Source: Geotalea sp. SG265
GTDB taxonomy: Bacteria; Desulfobacterota; Desulfuromonadia; Geobacterales; Geobacteraceae
Length of the DNA stretch: 64,000 bases
Reading direction: 5' to 3'
NCBI RefSeq assembly: GCF_022808985.1
Contig: NZ_JAKZFT010000005.1
Location: 1 to 64,000, forward strand
In this document: in pieces, positions 24,982 to 34,146 of the stretch
How the letters are laid out: each line of letters opens with the position of its first letter
Numbering within the stretch: position 1 is the first letter of the stretch
Notes under the pieces: model-generated
The model's database searches: none
Told to the model about the DNA's origin: nothing
Seen by the model: the letters and a program-made list of their open reading frames with translations, nothing else
Translations under genes and position numbers: made by a program

Positions 24982-26295
24982 ATGAACAGACTGACTCTTT
25001 TGCTTCCCGTTTTCTTTCTCGTCATCATCGCCGTCGCACTTTTCTATTTTCTGGGAACGCCCGCTCCAACAGTTTCCCTGATGCCGGAAAACGGGCCGAT
25101 TGCCATCAGGCGCGATCTGAGTCTGAAGCTGGATGCGGGGCGGGCGATACTGAAAAAACTCACTGTCGAGGCAATCCAGGGGGAAAAAGGGGTCAAGGTG
25201 CTGGTCAAGGACTACCCGGCGGCTGCTCATGGGGCAACGGAAGCATTCAACCTGCTCCAGTCCGGCCTGAAAGAAGGCCCGTTCACCCTCGCCGTCGAGG
25301 CGACCAGCTCTCCTCGCCGTTTTGGAGCCGAGAGAACGGTTCGTAAGCAATATCAGTTCACTTTCGAGAACAAGCCGCCGGTGGTGGAGGTATTGAGCGT
25401 TGCCCACAACATTACCCGTGGCGGTGCAGCGGTGGTAGTCTATACCATTTCAAAAGAGGTGGAAAAGAGCGGAGTTGTTTTCGGCAATCGGTTTTATCCC
25501 GGCTACCGGCATGGGGGAAATTTTTACGTCTGTTTCTTCCCTTTCCCCTACGATATGGACCCGGACAAGTACATACCCAGGGTTTCGGCGGTGGATAAGG
25601 CGGGGAATGAGCGGGTCGTGGGAATCAACTATCACCTCATCCCGAAGAATTTTCCCCCCGACACGATCAAGTTGGCGCCGGCCTTCGTCGACAAAATTGC
25701 GGCAGAATTCAAGGACCGCTATCCCCAGCAGACCTCTCCTCTGGAGGTGTTCCTCAAGGTTAACGGCGAGGTCCGCGCCCAGAACCGCAAGACTATCGCT
25801 GAACTGGGACGCAGGACTTCTCCGGTGCCGCTCTGGGAGGGGGTGTTCCTGCGCATGCCCAATGCCGCCCCCCTGGGAGGCTTTGCCCAGACCCGCACCT
25901 ATATCTATGAGGGGAAAGAGGTGGATACCCAGACCCACCTTGGCTTCGATCTGGCATCCCTGGCCCATGCGGCAGTGCCGGCGGCTAACCGGGGCGTGGT
26001 GATCTTTGCCGGTGATCTGGGCATCTACGGCAACTGCATCGTTATCGACCATGGTCTCGGCCTGCAGACCATCTACGGACACCTGAGCAGGATAGCAGTC
26101 AAGGAAGGGGACAAGGTGGAAAAGGGGCAGACAATCGGCAACACCGGGGCGACCGGCATGGCCGGAGGAGACCACCTCCACTTTGAGGTGGTGATATCGG
26201 GAGAGTCGGTCAATCCCATCGAATGGTGGGATCCCTCCTGGATCAGGAACAATGTGACGGGCAAGCTGGAACTGGTGAAGGGGGCGGGGAAGTAG
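24982..26295 (+). CDS. Membrane-anchored M23-family metallopeptidase
   Basis: The 437-residue protein begins with an uncleaved-looking membrane segment (LTLLLPVFFLVIIAVALFYF) that would anchor it on the periplasmic side. A middle region of about 270 residues resembles beta-sandwich domains. The C-terminal M23 domain (about 295-420) has HLGFD and GDHLHFEV as zinc ligands and the YGHLSRI segment. It is predicted to hydrolyse peptidoglycan peptide bridges. It is unlike the secreted M23 protein at 11844, which has a Cys-rich insertion. Start: ATG 24982 with AAGGGG upstream (GTG 24976 is possible). It is convergent with the TraB-fold gene across a palindromic element. Confidence 0.9.
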   Translation: MNRLTLLLPVFFLVIIAVALFYFLGTPAPTVSLMPENGPIAIRRDLSLKLDAGRAILKKLTVEAIQGEKGVKVLVKDYPAAAHGATEAFNLLQSGLKEGPFTLAVEATSSPRRFGAERTVRKQYQFTFENKPPVVEVLSVAHNITRGGAAVVVYTISKEVEKSGVVFGNRFYPGYRHGGNFYVCFFPFPYDMDPDKYIPRVSAVDKAGNERVVGINYHLIPKNFPPDTIKLAPAFVDKIAAEFKDRYPQQTSPLEVFLKVNGEVRAQNRKTIAELGRRTSPVPLWEGVFLRMPNAAPLGGFAQTRTYIYEGKEVDTQTHLGFDLASLAHAAVPAANRGVVIFAGDLGIYGNCIVIDHGLGLQTIYGHLSRIAVKEGDKVEKGQTIGNTGATGMAGGDHLHFEVVISGESVNPIEWWDPSWIRNNVTGKLELVKGAGK

Positions 26296-26324
26296 GGAAT
26301 CATGTGGAACATCAGCGCGCGGAG

Positions 26325-26396
26325 AGGCTGCCGTGACTTCGTCCGGTCGCTCTGTCGCTGCGGCTCGGTCGCTCACTCCCGAAGCCACGGCAGCCT
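26325..26396. terminator. Long inverted repeat between convergent genes (terminator or REP-like element)
   Basis: Arms of 16 bases (26325-26340 and 26381-26396) match with a single G-U-type mismatch. The 40-base loop holds three GTCGCT direct repeats. It lies between two convergent genes and is followed by TTGTTCTT. It may terminate both transcripts; the internal repeats suggest a dispersed palindromic element. Confidence 0.5.
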
Positions 26397-26408
26397 TTGT
26401 TCTTATCC

Positions 26409-28376
26409 CTACCAGACGTAATCTTTGGCAATCTCCCGCTTGTCGTGCCCGAAGAGGACATGGAAAACCCGCAGCCGCTTCAGCTTCACCGGCGACAGGG
26501 AGCCGAGGGGGATATAGACGATCTTTTTCCCAAGGCGTGCGGCGATCTGCCGGAAATAGCTGCGGGGTGGCTTTGCCGCCACATAGACCACATGTTTTTC
26601 CGGTGAGTAGTCCATGGCTGCCAGGAGCAGGACCTCTGCCTTTCCCCGGGCAAAGGCATAGTCGCCGTCGCTCCAGACGTCGAGCATTCGCCGCGGCGGG
26701 TAGGAGAGGATGAATCCCCCGTATTCGCAGCGGCAGATACCCGGGCCGACGATGTTATCCTCGGGTGACGTGGCATAAAAGGCCATGTCCGATTCCTGGG
26801 CATGTTCACCGAGCCAGGTCATATGGTAGGGAAAGCCTTTGTTGCCCCGGTCTTCGTCGAAGATGACGACGACGCTTCCAACTCCCCCCTTCACCCGCTG
26901 ATTCTCCCGCACGTAGATCCTTCCTTCATGCAGGTTGCGCAGCGTTTCACGCATGTCGATGCCATCCAGCATCGATGCGGAAAATGGCTCGACCCGGCTC
27001 TGTTCTTCCGAGAGCTGCTTCGCCCCCTTCTGCTTGAGGAAGCGGCCATAATCCTCGATGACCAAATCCTCCGGGGGATAGGAGCAGATGGACCGGCTGT
27101 CGAAACCTTCCAGCCATTCGCCGGGGCGCTTTTCCTTTTTCCGCCTGAGAAAGGCGAGGGGAGAAAGCCCCTTGCCCCGGCGCTGTTCCTTTGGGCGGAA
27201 GCGGATATGACGGCTGCCCGACCAGAGATCTTCTGGGCTCAGGCGAATGGTGGGAAAGTCGCTCTCTTCCTTTTGGAAGAGGGGAAAGGTGGCCAGGCGA
27301 TAGAGGGCATAGGCGAAATTGTCGTCGATGCAGGAACGGGCGGCGTTGAGCATCTGAAAGAGGTCGGGTAACAGCCTGTCGCTGAGCAGGGCGTAATTCC
27401 TGGCAAAGCGGGAAAAGGCCCGCTTCTGCCAGATGTGTACCGGATCGCCGGTTTCCTGGCGGTAGTGGCGGGCTGCTTCCTGGAAGAGGCGGAGCATGAC
27501 CCGCTGGCGGTCGATCATCTCTTCTGCTCCTCCCACGTGACGGGCGCTTCTTGTCACCGCCTGGCGCAGTACCTCCTCTTCGGGAATCTCCGTTTTGCCG
27601 CCGCTAATGAGCTCCAGGGCGTTGAAGCGTTTGCGCAGGGACAGGTCGATCGCTTCAGGCTCAGCAGGGAGTGGGGTGCGGCGCAGTTCGTAAATGGCGG
27701 AAAGGAATGGATATTCTCCGAGGATTTCACGGCAGGAATCGGGATGGAGGTTGTGGATGCGGATGCCGTCCCGGTGTACCCGTGAAAGGGGCGCTGCCTG
27801 GGGCTTCCGGTAAAAGCAGGCGACCCTTTCCAGATGATACATGCCGCACACGAAGAGGATCCGCTCGTGATTCTTTGCCAGCTCTTGCAGCTGGAAAGCC
27901 ATTCCTTTCTCCCTGAGCAGGTCGTCCCTGCCGGGGGGAGCCCCAATCGATTTTCGGAACGCTTCATAGTAAGGCTTCAACCCAAGACGGTGTATGGCGT
28001 ATGAATCGGGCAGCGCTTCATGGTGTAGCGGGTAATCGTCCAGGTCGATGTCGATCAACTGCAGGGGGAGGTCTTGCTCGATGGCAAGTCGTGCCGCTTC
28101 CACCAAGGGGTCGGCCGGCTCTATGACCAGGTAGACCGTCCGGGCCGGCCGGCTTTTCCCTGTTTTCATCTCATAACTGAGGATGGAAATCTGCGGCAAC
28201 CGCTGGAGGGAACGGATGAGGTGCCCTTTCAGGGTGGGTGGAAGTTCGATGCAGACACAGTCGGGCTTGAGGCTCTTTACCGCCTCACGTACCAGGTGGG
28301 CGAACTCCATCCGGTAGTGGAGGACGGGGAGAGCATGTACCGGGCCGAATTGTTCGAGATGGATCTTGTGGGGCAT
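26409..28376 (-). CDS. TraB/TIKI-fold domain protein with large uncharacterised C-terminal region
   Basis: No precise function can be given. The N-terminal 230 residues carry the marks of the TraB/PrgY/TIKI/EreA-like superfamily: GPVH at 11-14, a Glu in CIELPP (44), and GMYH at 178-181, the paired GxxH motifs that form the metal site of TIKI-type proteases. The remaining 420 residues are unknown to me; the last part (about 500-655) contains VVVIFDEDRG, GICRCEYGGF and KPPRSYFRQIAARLGKK. No membrane segment or signal peptide is visible, so it is cytosolic. In some bacteria TraB-like proteins occur with MoxR ATPases and VWA proteins; a MoxR gene lies 2.9 kb upstream on the same strand, but no VWA gene is present. 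Confidence 0.75.
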   Translation of the reverse strand: MPHKIHLEQFGPVHALPVLHYRMEFAHLVREAVKSLKPDCVCIELPPTLKGHLIRSLQRLPQISILSYEMKTGKSRPARTVYLVIEPADPLVEAARLAIEQDLPLQLIDIDLDDYPLHHEALPDSYAIHRLGLKPYYEAFRKSIGAPPGRDDLLREKGMAFQLQELAKNHERILFVCGMYHLERVACFYRKPQAAPLSRVHRDGIRIHNLHPDSCREILGEYPFLSAIYELRRTPLPAEPEAIDLSLRKRFNALELISGGKTEIPEEEVLRQAVTRSARHVGGAEEMIDRQRVMLRLFQEAARHYRQETGDPVHIWQKRAFSRFARNYALLSDRLLPDLFQMLNAARSCIDDNFAYALYRLATFPLFQKEESDFPTIRLSPEDLWSGSRHIRFRPKEQRRGKGLSPLAFLRRKKEKRPGEWLEGFDSRSICSYPPEDLVIEDYGRFLKQKGAKQLSEEQSRVEPFSASMLDGIDMRETLRNLHEGRIYVRENQRVKGGVGSVVVIFDEDRGNKGFPYHMTWLGEHAQESDMAFYATSPEDNIVGPGICRCEYGGFILSYPPRRMLDVWSDGDYAFARGKAEVLLLAAMDYSPEKHVVYVAAKPPRSYFRQIAARLGKKIVYIPLGSLSPVKLKRLRVFHVLFGHDKREIAKDYVW

Positions 28377-28518
28377 GGAGAGGAGATTATCACATAAGAA
28401 ACCGGCCTTTGCAAACTGGATGAACTGAGTCAGCGCGCCGCTGGCCTATCACAGGCGCTGACCAAGGATGCGGGCGATCTCCGGGGGCCTTCAATATTCT
28501 AATGTAATTAGACATTTA

Positions 28519-30624
28519 TCAGGCTGAATCTTGCCGATGACCGGTTCCTCCATCCCCTGGGACTGGATCCCTGCATATATGCAGGAAAGCTTCAACCACG
28601 GCGGGATCGAACTGTTGTCCCGCACGCTCTTCTATGTAGGCAACTACTGCATCGAACTTCCAGCCGGGCCGGTAAGGGCGATCGGAGAGGAGAGCATCGT
28701 AGACGTCGGCGACGGCCAGTATGCGGGCACCCAAGGAAAGAGCCTCTCCAGCCAGGCCGTGGGGATATCCCTTCCCGTTGAACCACTCATGGTGCTGTTC
28801 CACCAGGGGGATGACATCACGGTAGGGAGGGATAGGTTCGAGGATCAGAACCCCTGTGGCAGGATGTTGCCTAACCATGGCGAATTCTTCATTGGTGAGG
28901 GGGCCGGCCTTATCCAGAATGGCGCCGGGAACGGCAATCTTGCCGATATCGTGAAGCAAACCTCCCTGATGCAGCAAAGCTTGTTCCTCGGGAGAAAGTC
29001 CCAGTTCTTTTCCTATTTTCAGGGCCAGTTCCGTAACCCTCTCAGAGTGGCCGGCAGTCCACGGCGAGTTGGCATCGACCGCCCGGGCAAGGGCAGTCAA
29101 AGTGCCCCAGCTGAGTTGTGCCAGTTCATCCATCAAATCGGCATTGACCATGGCAACGGCAATCTGATCCGTTATTTGTCGGGCACGCAGGAGGTCCTCT
29201 TCGATGCGTTCCGGTTTGTCCCTGTATCTCAGGACCAGCAGGCCGTCCAGGTTGTCGTGGAAACGCAGGGGCAAAAGGAGATGGGTCATTGGTCCATCTT
29301 CCCCCATGGTGGCGAGCAGCCCGGGAAATTCACCCGGCTCTGCCAGGAGGCACTCGGAGATCTGCCGCAACCGGTCCAGTTCTTCCGGGGGGACGTTCGT
29401 GTAGGCGGGGGCCTCTCCACCGTTGCTGTGGTAGGCTATGGCCGTGTTTTTAAGACCGGGATCCAGCAGAAACAGGGCGACCTGGTCGCAGGATATGACC
29501 GTCTGCATTTGGGAGATGACGGCCGAGATTATCTTCTTGCGGTCAAGGGCGGTAAGGATGGTACGGACAAACTGCCCCGTTTCCGAAAGTGTTTCGAATT
29601 GTCGCCGCAGATGTTCCGCCATCATATTGAAGGAATCGGCGACCTCTTCGAACTCATCTCCACTTTTGACCTGGATTCTGCTGGTGAAATCTCCATGGCT
29701 GATACGGTGTGTCCCTTCCATAAGCCTGGTGAGCGGCACCATGCTACGGCGGATTTGGACGCTGCTCAGATAGCAGACCACCAGAAGCATCAGCACGAGG
29801 ATGAGCACAAAGGTGCGAGCGAACCTGGTAAGGCCCAGGAAGGCATCGGCTTTGGACTGGGTGACGATGATTGGCCAGTTATCGGAGAGAAAGTATCCCT
29901 GGAGAAAGAGGAGACGGGAATTGCCCAGGTAGGATTTACCCGTCAGGGGTATCTGGAACTCGCCGAAGGATGGTTGCTGCGGCCTGTTTTGCAGATATGC
30001 GCCGGCACCTTTCGGGAAAAAACGGGAGGTAAAGAGGGGGAGCCCCCTCCCATTGAGGACTGCAGCTTCGGTCAGGGGGGGCAGAGCATCGTTGACCCGC
30101 TCCCAAAGATAGCCGGGATTTATCTCGCCGATCAGGACCCCAGGTTGCCCACTATGTTTGCCGATGCCGACGGCGATGAATAGCCGCATCTGTGGGCCGT
30201 TGCCCGGAACCGAACGAATCTGCGCCTTGCCCGATGCAAGTTTCTTCAGTGACGGCTCTGATACCAAGGCCGGCGGGCAAGGTTTGCCGAACAGGACCCT
30301 TGTCTTGGAGTCCGGTTGCAGAAGGGTCAGCCCCAAAAGTTTTTCATGTAAGGGATCACGGGCTAGCCGGAGGGAAGTGGGGGGAATTCCATCCAGGGCG
30401 GTGACCTCTCCTTTGAGAAAGGTCAAGCAGTCAAGGATGGTCATGCTGATATCCTTGCTGGCATGGTGGAGGCGCTCGTAGGCCTGTTCCCGCCGGTCAT
30501 TGGCTACCTGGCCCAGGGAAAAGATGCCGAGAGTTGCCGTCGGCAGGAGGGCACAAAGTACGAAAAGGCTCAATATCCGGCGTGCCACCGTGCTGTGCAG
30601 ATAATGGATAAACTGGCGTTTCAT
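28519..30624 (-). CDS. Membrane HD-GYP c-di-GMP phosphodiesterase with extracytoplasmic sensor, HAMP and GAF
   Basis: The 701-residue protein is a one-component signalling enzyme. Order: membrane segment (about 15-36), periplasmic sensor of about 225 residues, second membrane segment (about 268-288), HAMP (290-345), GAF (about 365-500) and HD-GYP (about 510-680). In the last domain HD is at 558-559 (HDIGK), HHEWFNGKGYP ends with GYP at 619-621, and DVYDAL follows, so it should be catalytically active and degrade c-di-GMP. It starts 12 bases after a pseudopilin gene, indicating one operon. This suggests c-di-GMP control of a type II secretion or pilus-like machine. Confidence 0.93.
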   Translation of the reverse strand: MKRQFIHYLHSTVARRILSLFVLCALLPTATLGIFSLGQVANDRREQAYERLHHASKDISMTILDCLTFLKGEVTALDGIPPTSLRLARDPLHEKLLGLTLLQPDSKTRVLFGKPCPPALVSEPSLKKLASGKAQIRSVPGNGPQMRLFIAVGIGKHSGQPGVLIGEINPGYLWERVNDALPPLTEAAVLNGRGLPLFTSRFFPKGAGAYLQNRPQQPSFGEFQIPLTGKSYLGNSRLLFLQGYFLSDNWPIIVTQSKADAFLGLTRFARTFVLILVLMLLVVCYLSSVQIRRSMVPLTRLMEGTHRISHGDFTSRIQVKSGDEFEEVADSFNMMAEHLRRQFETLSETGQFVRTILTALDRKKIISAVISQMQTVISCDQVALFLLDPGLKNTAIAYHSNGGEAPAYTNVPPEELDRLRQISECLLAEPGEFPGLLATMGEDGPMTHLLLPLRFHDNLDGLLVLRYRDKPERIEEDLLRARQITDQIAVAMVNADLMDELAQLSWGTLTALARAVDANSPWTAGHSERVTELALKIGKELGLSPEEQALLHQGGLLHDIGKIAVPGAILDKAGPLTNEEFAMVRQHPATGVLILEPIPPYRDVIPLVEQHHEWFNGKGYPHGLAGEALSLGARILAVADVYDALLSDRPYRPGWKFDAVVAYIEERAGQQFDPAVVEAFLHICRDPVPGDGGTGHRQDSA

Positions 30625-30636
30625 GGCCGGTACCGG

Positions 30637-31125
30637 TCAATAGTAGCGAGCCAGGCCGATATAGGCGCCGTTATTGGCACGAATGATGTCGTCCTGACTC
30701 GGTTGGGCCGTAATTGGCGGAATGCTTTGACCATCTGCTCCCATGCTGTACAGATCATAATCCGAATTGATCGGCACCAGGTTGCGATCCTTGCGGAGCG
30801 AACCTTTACCTTTAAGCTGACTGCCGGCGATCTTCAGGTACTGGTAGGGGTTTCCCCACGGGTCACGGGGAGTTCCTTGTCCCAGTTCGCCCAGGCCTTC
30901 GGGCAGACGGCCGTTGTCGTCAAGGAACATTTTGATATCCTTTTCCAGCCCTCTGATTTCCACAATGGCTCTGGCCACCCTGGCCTTCTGGACGTAAGTG
31001 GAAAGGGCTGGGAGACAGATGGCGGCAAGGATGGCCAGGGCAGACACAATAAGAATGAGCTCGAGGAGCGTGAAGCCTCGCTCGGGGAGGGAGACGCGTA
31101 GACGTATGGGCAGCGACAGCAACAT
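30637..31125 (-). CDS. Type II secretion GspG-like pseudopilin
   Basis: The 162-residue protein has the prepilin peptidase site RGFTLLELILIV at residues 16-27 (cut after Gly17), a long hydrophobic helix, and the GspG signatures DNGRLPEGLGEL and RDPWGNPYQY. The C-terminal part (INSDYDLYSMGADG) corresponds to the calcium-binding end of GspG. The last 25 residues extend beyond typical GspG. It would be exported by the type II system and assemble into its pseudopilus, but no other gsp gene is present here, so it may serve a different or distant machine. The GGAG ribosome binding site lies in a hairpin (31134-31165). Confidence 0.88.
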   Translation of the reverse strand: MLLSLPIRLRVSLPERGFTLLELILIVSALAILAAICLPALSTYVQKARVARAIVEIRGLEKDIKMFLDDNGRLPEGLGELGQGTPRDPWGNPYQYLKIAGSQLKGKGSLRKDRNLVPINSDYDLYSMGADGQSIPPITAQPSQDDIIRANNGAYIGLARYY

Positions 31126-31132
31126 TCCGAAA

Positions 31133-31188
31133 CTCCATGGGCGAGAGCGGTTTACGCTCTATGGACTTATCGGATCGAGGCCGGAGTT
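31133..31188 (-). promoter_or_regulatory. Hairpin able to mask the pseudopilin ribosome binding site
   Basis: On the minus strand a stem-loop pairs 31161-31165 with 31134-31138 and, inside, 31155-31160 with 31144-31149 (5 + 6 bp, 5-base loop). The inner side of the lower stem contains the GGAG of the pseudopilin ribosome binding site. The same GGAGTT can alternatively pair with AACTCC at 31188-31183. Two mutually exclusive pairings are what a translational switch would need, but no known riboswitch consensus fits. Confidence 0.35.
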
Positions 31189-31243
31189 GCTTGAGTTTTT
31201 CCATGGCAGGGGATGCAGGAGAGGGGCCGATCAATTTCAAATC

Positions 31244-32062
31244 TTATTTCAGATACCGCAGCGCCTCTTCCCCCAGAATCCGCTCCAACGCCAGGGGCAG
31301 GAGCTCCCGCGGTTCCTGTTCCGTGGCGGCCATCATCTTCAGGGCATAACGGGCGATGTTGATGCCGTCACGCACCGAGTAAAGCTCATCGGCGGCATGG
31401 GCTCGCTGGAGGAAGTCGACGACGTATTTGAGGATGGAGCTCGCCGCAAAGGGAAGATTTTCCTTGAGGATCATCAGCTCTTCGTCAGCTTCGGGAAAAT
31501 CGATGTAAAGCTGGGGTTGGAGCCGGGAATGGATGTATTCGGGGACTTCGAAGGTTGAAGCGTCTTCGTTCATGGTGACGACAATACGAAAATCCTTGTG
31601 GGCGGGGATACGCAGACCGGTAATGATGGATTCCACGTAGCGGCGGTCATCCAGGAGCGGCGCCAGGGAGGCCCAGGCCTTTTCACTCATGCGGTTTCCC
31701 TCGTCGAGGATCAGGACGCCGCCGGCAACCATGGCCGAGACTAGCGACGAAGCGGCATACTGGATCTTGCCGTCGGGACCGATGACCGGGGTGACGATCA
31801 GGTCTTCGGGACGGGTATCCATGGTGGCCTGAAAGAGGTAGACCGGCTGTCCCAGGGTCTGGGCCGCTGCATAGGCGAGGGTGGTCTTCCCCACCCCCGG
31901 CTTGCCGATCAGTCGCGGGTTAAAGGGGATGTCACGCTCATCGATGACCATCCAGACGGCCAAAAGCTGCTTCAATAGCTCTCCTTGGCCGACCCACTTG
32001 AGATTGAGCTTGACCGGGTTGGCCAGGCTAAGATTTATGCCATCGAGGGTTATGTTGTCCAT
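31244..32062 (-). CDS. MoxR-type AAA+ ATPase
   Basis: The 272-residue ATPase has Walker A GKPGVGKT at 53-60, Walker B GGVLILDE ending at 121, and a sensor-1-like segment RIVVTMNED. It belongs to the MoxR/AAA_5 group, whose members help assemble or activate protein complexes, usually with a VWA-domain partner. No VWA gene is in the window. Start: ATG 32062 with a CGGAG site; the longer in-frame form from 32149 would overlap the zinc-ribbon gene and has no site. It follows hemH and the zinc-ribbon gene on the same strand with a 20-base gap, so these three form a likely operon. Confidence 0.9.
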   Translation of the reverse strand: MDNITLDGINLSLANPVKLNLKWVGQGELLKQLLAVWMVIDERDIPFNPRLIGKPGVGKTTLAYAAAQTLGQPVYLFQATMDTRPEDLIVTPVIGPDGKIQYAASSLVSAMVAGGVLILDEGNRMSEKAWASLAPLLDDRRYVESIITGLRIPAHKDFRIVVTMNEDASTFEVPEYIHSRLQPQLYIDFPEADEELMILKENLPFAASSILKYVVDFLQRAHAADELYSVRDGINIARYALKMMAATEQEPRELLPLALERILGEEALRYLK

Positions 32063-32082
32063 TGATACTCCGGTTGCGTTTC

Positions 32083-32265
32083 TCAGGTGTTTTTTTCGTG
32101 CAGGTACATCATGGAGAGCATGGCGCGATTCTCCAAACATTGGGGGCACAGCATTCCGGCATCGTCCCAGACCTCACCCGCCAGCCACTCACCAGCCTCG
32201 GTAAAGGGGGACGATGATGCGTCCTCCTCAGCGAACTCACTTTTACAGATTGCACATTCTTTCAA
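32083..32265 (-). CDS. Small zinc-ribbon-like protein between hemH and the MoxR gene
   Basis: The 60-residue product has two CxxC pairs, CAIC at 4-7 and CPQC at about 40-43, as in zinc ribbons, with an acidic stretch between. I know no named family. The start is TTG at 32265, three bases after the hemH stop, with AAGGG inside the end of hemH. Tight spacing to hemH and the MoxR gene argues that it is real and cotranscribed. It may be an adaptor or a metal-binding protein; its role is unknown. Confidence 0.72.
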   Translation of the reverse strand: MKECAICKSEFAEEDASSSPFTEAGEWLAGEVWDDAGMLCPQCLENRAMLSMMYLHEKNT

Positions 32266-32268
32266 ACT

Positions 32269-33228
32269 TCACCCTTCACTCTTCACACTTTTTACCAGTT
32301 CCGCCAAGCATTCAATAAAGAGCGGCGATGAGTTGAGGGACGGGGAACGGCGGAACTTCTCGATCCCCAGCAGTTTCGCCTCTTCGGCATACTGGATATC
32401 CACCTCATACAGGGTTTCGATATGGTCGGAAACGAAGGATAGGGGTACCATGAGCAGCTCCTTGCGCCCTTCTGCAGCAAGCTTCCTTAGCATCTCCTCG
32501 GTGGAGGGCTCCAGCCACTTGACCGGTCCGGCCCGGGACTGGAACGACAGATGGTACTCCACGTCCCCCAGCCGCTCCATGACCAGGCGTACCGTCTCCA
32601 GGATGTGGTCCAGATATGGATCGCCATCGTCGATGAATGATTGGGGGAGAGAGTGGGCCGAAAAGACCAGGGTCACATTTGTCCGGTCGCCGAACTGCCT
32701 CAGGCCTTCCTCGATCCGCTCGGTCAGGGCCTGGATATAGAGGGGATGATTGAAGAAGCGGTCGATATAGTGGACGTCGAAATGGACCCCCGCCTCCCCC
32801 AGGACCCGTTTCAGCTCGTTGATGCTGGAGCCGGTGGTAGCGCGTGAATAGTGGGGATACAACGAGAGTGCGATGATGCGGGAGATCCCTTCCCTTTTGA
32901 TGGCGGCCAGGGCTTCGATGGTGGTAGGCTTCCAGTAGCGCATGGCGACGAAGACACGGTAACCTTCCCCCAGCTGCGCTTCCAGGGCCTGGGCCTGGGC
33001 CTCGGTCAACTCGCGGATCGGTGACTTTCCCCCGATCTTCTCGTAATAGCCTTCAACCTTTGGGGCGCGGCGACGGCAGATGAAACGGGCGATGAACGGC
33101 TGGAGAAAGGCTGGGCCGATCTTGATGATTTCCCGGTCGGAGAAGAGGTTGAACAGGAATGGCTCCACTGCCTCTATGGAGTCGGGCCCTCCCATTTGCA
33201 GGAGCAGGACGGCAGTTTTTTCGGTCAT
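32269..33228 (-). CDS. hemH: Ferrochelatase
   Basis: HemH inserts ferrous iron into protoporphyrin IX (or into coproporphyrin in the alternative route), the last metal-insertion step of heme synthesis. The 319-residue length is normal. Visible family features are [18 protein letters not shown] at the N-terminus, [14 protein letters not shown], the catalytic His in [10 protein letters not shown], and the acidic segment WLEPSTEE. Start: ATG 33228 with a GAGG site. An organism with dozens of cytochrome hemes has a strong need for this gene. It heads a three-gene group with a small zinc-ribbon protein and a MoxR ATPase and is divergent from the cyclase gene. Confidence 0.96.
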   Translation of the reverse strand: MTEKTAVLLLQMGGPDSIEAVEPFLFNLFSDREIIKIGPAFLQPFIARFICRRRAPKVEGYYEKIGGKSPIRELTEAQAQALEAQLGEGYRVFVAMRYWKPTTIEALAAIKREGISRIIALSLYPHYSRATTGSSINELKRVLGEAGVHFDVHYIDRFFNHPLYIQALTERIEEGLRQFGDRTNVTLVFSAHSLPQSFIDDGDPYLDHILETVRLVMERLGDVEYHLSFQSRAGPVKWLEPSTEEMLRKLAAEGRKELLMVPLSFVSDHIETLYEVDIQYAEEAKLLGIEKFRRSPSLNSSPLFIECLAELVKSVKSEG

Positions 33229-33435
33229 GGTTACCTCATTGGATGCTTTTTCAATGGGAGCAACAAGGCTGTCGTGCGTGCCTGTAGGAACCGTTATTAA
33301 GCAATACGGGCGGCCTTTTGTCAAGGCATCCATCGGGGTCGGCCACAGGGAGGAGCTTTGCCCTCGCAAAAGGGATGGGGGCGTGTATACTGTTGATGTG
33401 CAACGGAACGCGCGTATATCTACGGAGGAAAGATT

Positions 33436-34095
33436 ATGAGGATCTACGACATTTCCCGGACCATTTCGGAAAGGCTGCCAGTCTATCCCGGTGACCCGCC
33501 GGTGCGGATCGAGCCGGTAATGCGCCTTGACCTGGGGGAGATGGCTAATGTCTCGGCCGTTAGCATGTGCAGCCACAGCGGGACCCATATCGATGTGCCG
33601 CGGCACTGCTTCGAAGATGGACTGTCCGTTGATCTGCTGCCCCTAGGGCAGCTTATCGGCAATGCAGTGGTGGTGGAGGCGGCGGGGGCCAGGGAGATAG
33701 GACGGGAGCAGCTGAAAAGGCTACCGGTGAAGGGGGAAGAGCGGGTCCTGCTGAAGACGGGCGCCACTTACGCCGCTTCGGGAGAGCCTGCCTATCTGAC
33801 CGAGGAAGGTGCGGAATTCCTCCTGGAATCGGGAGCCAAACTGGTCGGGACCGATGCCCTTTCCATAGAAGGGGAGGGTGGGCTGGAGGTTCACAGGCTG
33901 CTGCTGCGCAATGATATCCTGATCGTGGAAGGGCTCAGGCTTGAGGAGGTACCCGCCGGGCATTACCAACTGATCTGTCTGCCGATGAAACTTGCCGACG
34001 GGGATGGTGCGCCGGTACGGGCGGTTCTGATCGGTCGTGATGCAGTTGGGGAAGGGGAGTTTGACCCCCATACGAGCAAGTGGCCCCTTTCCTGA
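33436..34095 (+). CDS. Cyclase/arylformamidase-family hydrolase (KynB-like)
   Basis: The 219-residue enzyme shows the family metal motif [11 protein letters not shown] at residues 47-57 and VGTDALSIE near 135-143. Known members include bacterial kynurenine formamidase and other metal-dependent amidases and isatin hydrolases. No other kynurenine-pathway gene lies nearby, so the substrate is open. It stands alone with a CGGAGG site, divergent from hemH. Confidence 0.9.
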   Translation: MRIYDISRTISERLPVYPGDPPVRIEPVMRLDLGEMANVSAVSMCSHSGTHIDVPRHCFEDGLSVDLLPLGQLIGNAVVVEAAGAREIGREQLKRLPVKGEERVLLKTGATYAASGEPAYLTEEGAEFLLESGAKLVGTDALSIEGEGGLEVHRLLLRNDILIVEGLRLEEVPAGHYQLICLPMKLADGDGAPVRAVLIGRDAVGEGEFDPHTSKWPLS

Positions 34096-34146
34096 AGCGC
34101 TTGGTGAAATGGAAGACGGCAGGCGGGACGGCCTGCAGCGGATCCT

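Noticed and set aside
31126-31243. GEMM c-di-GMP or cAMP-GMP riboswitch
   Set aside because: The conserved GGCAAAC and GACGCAAAGCC blocks are absent, although the gene context is suggestive.
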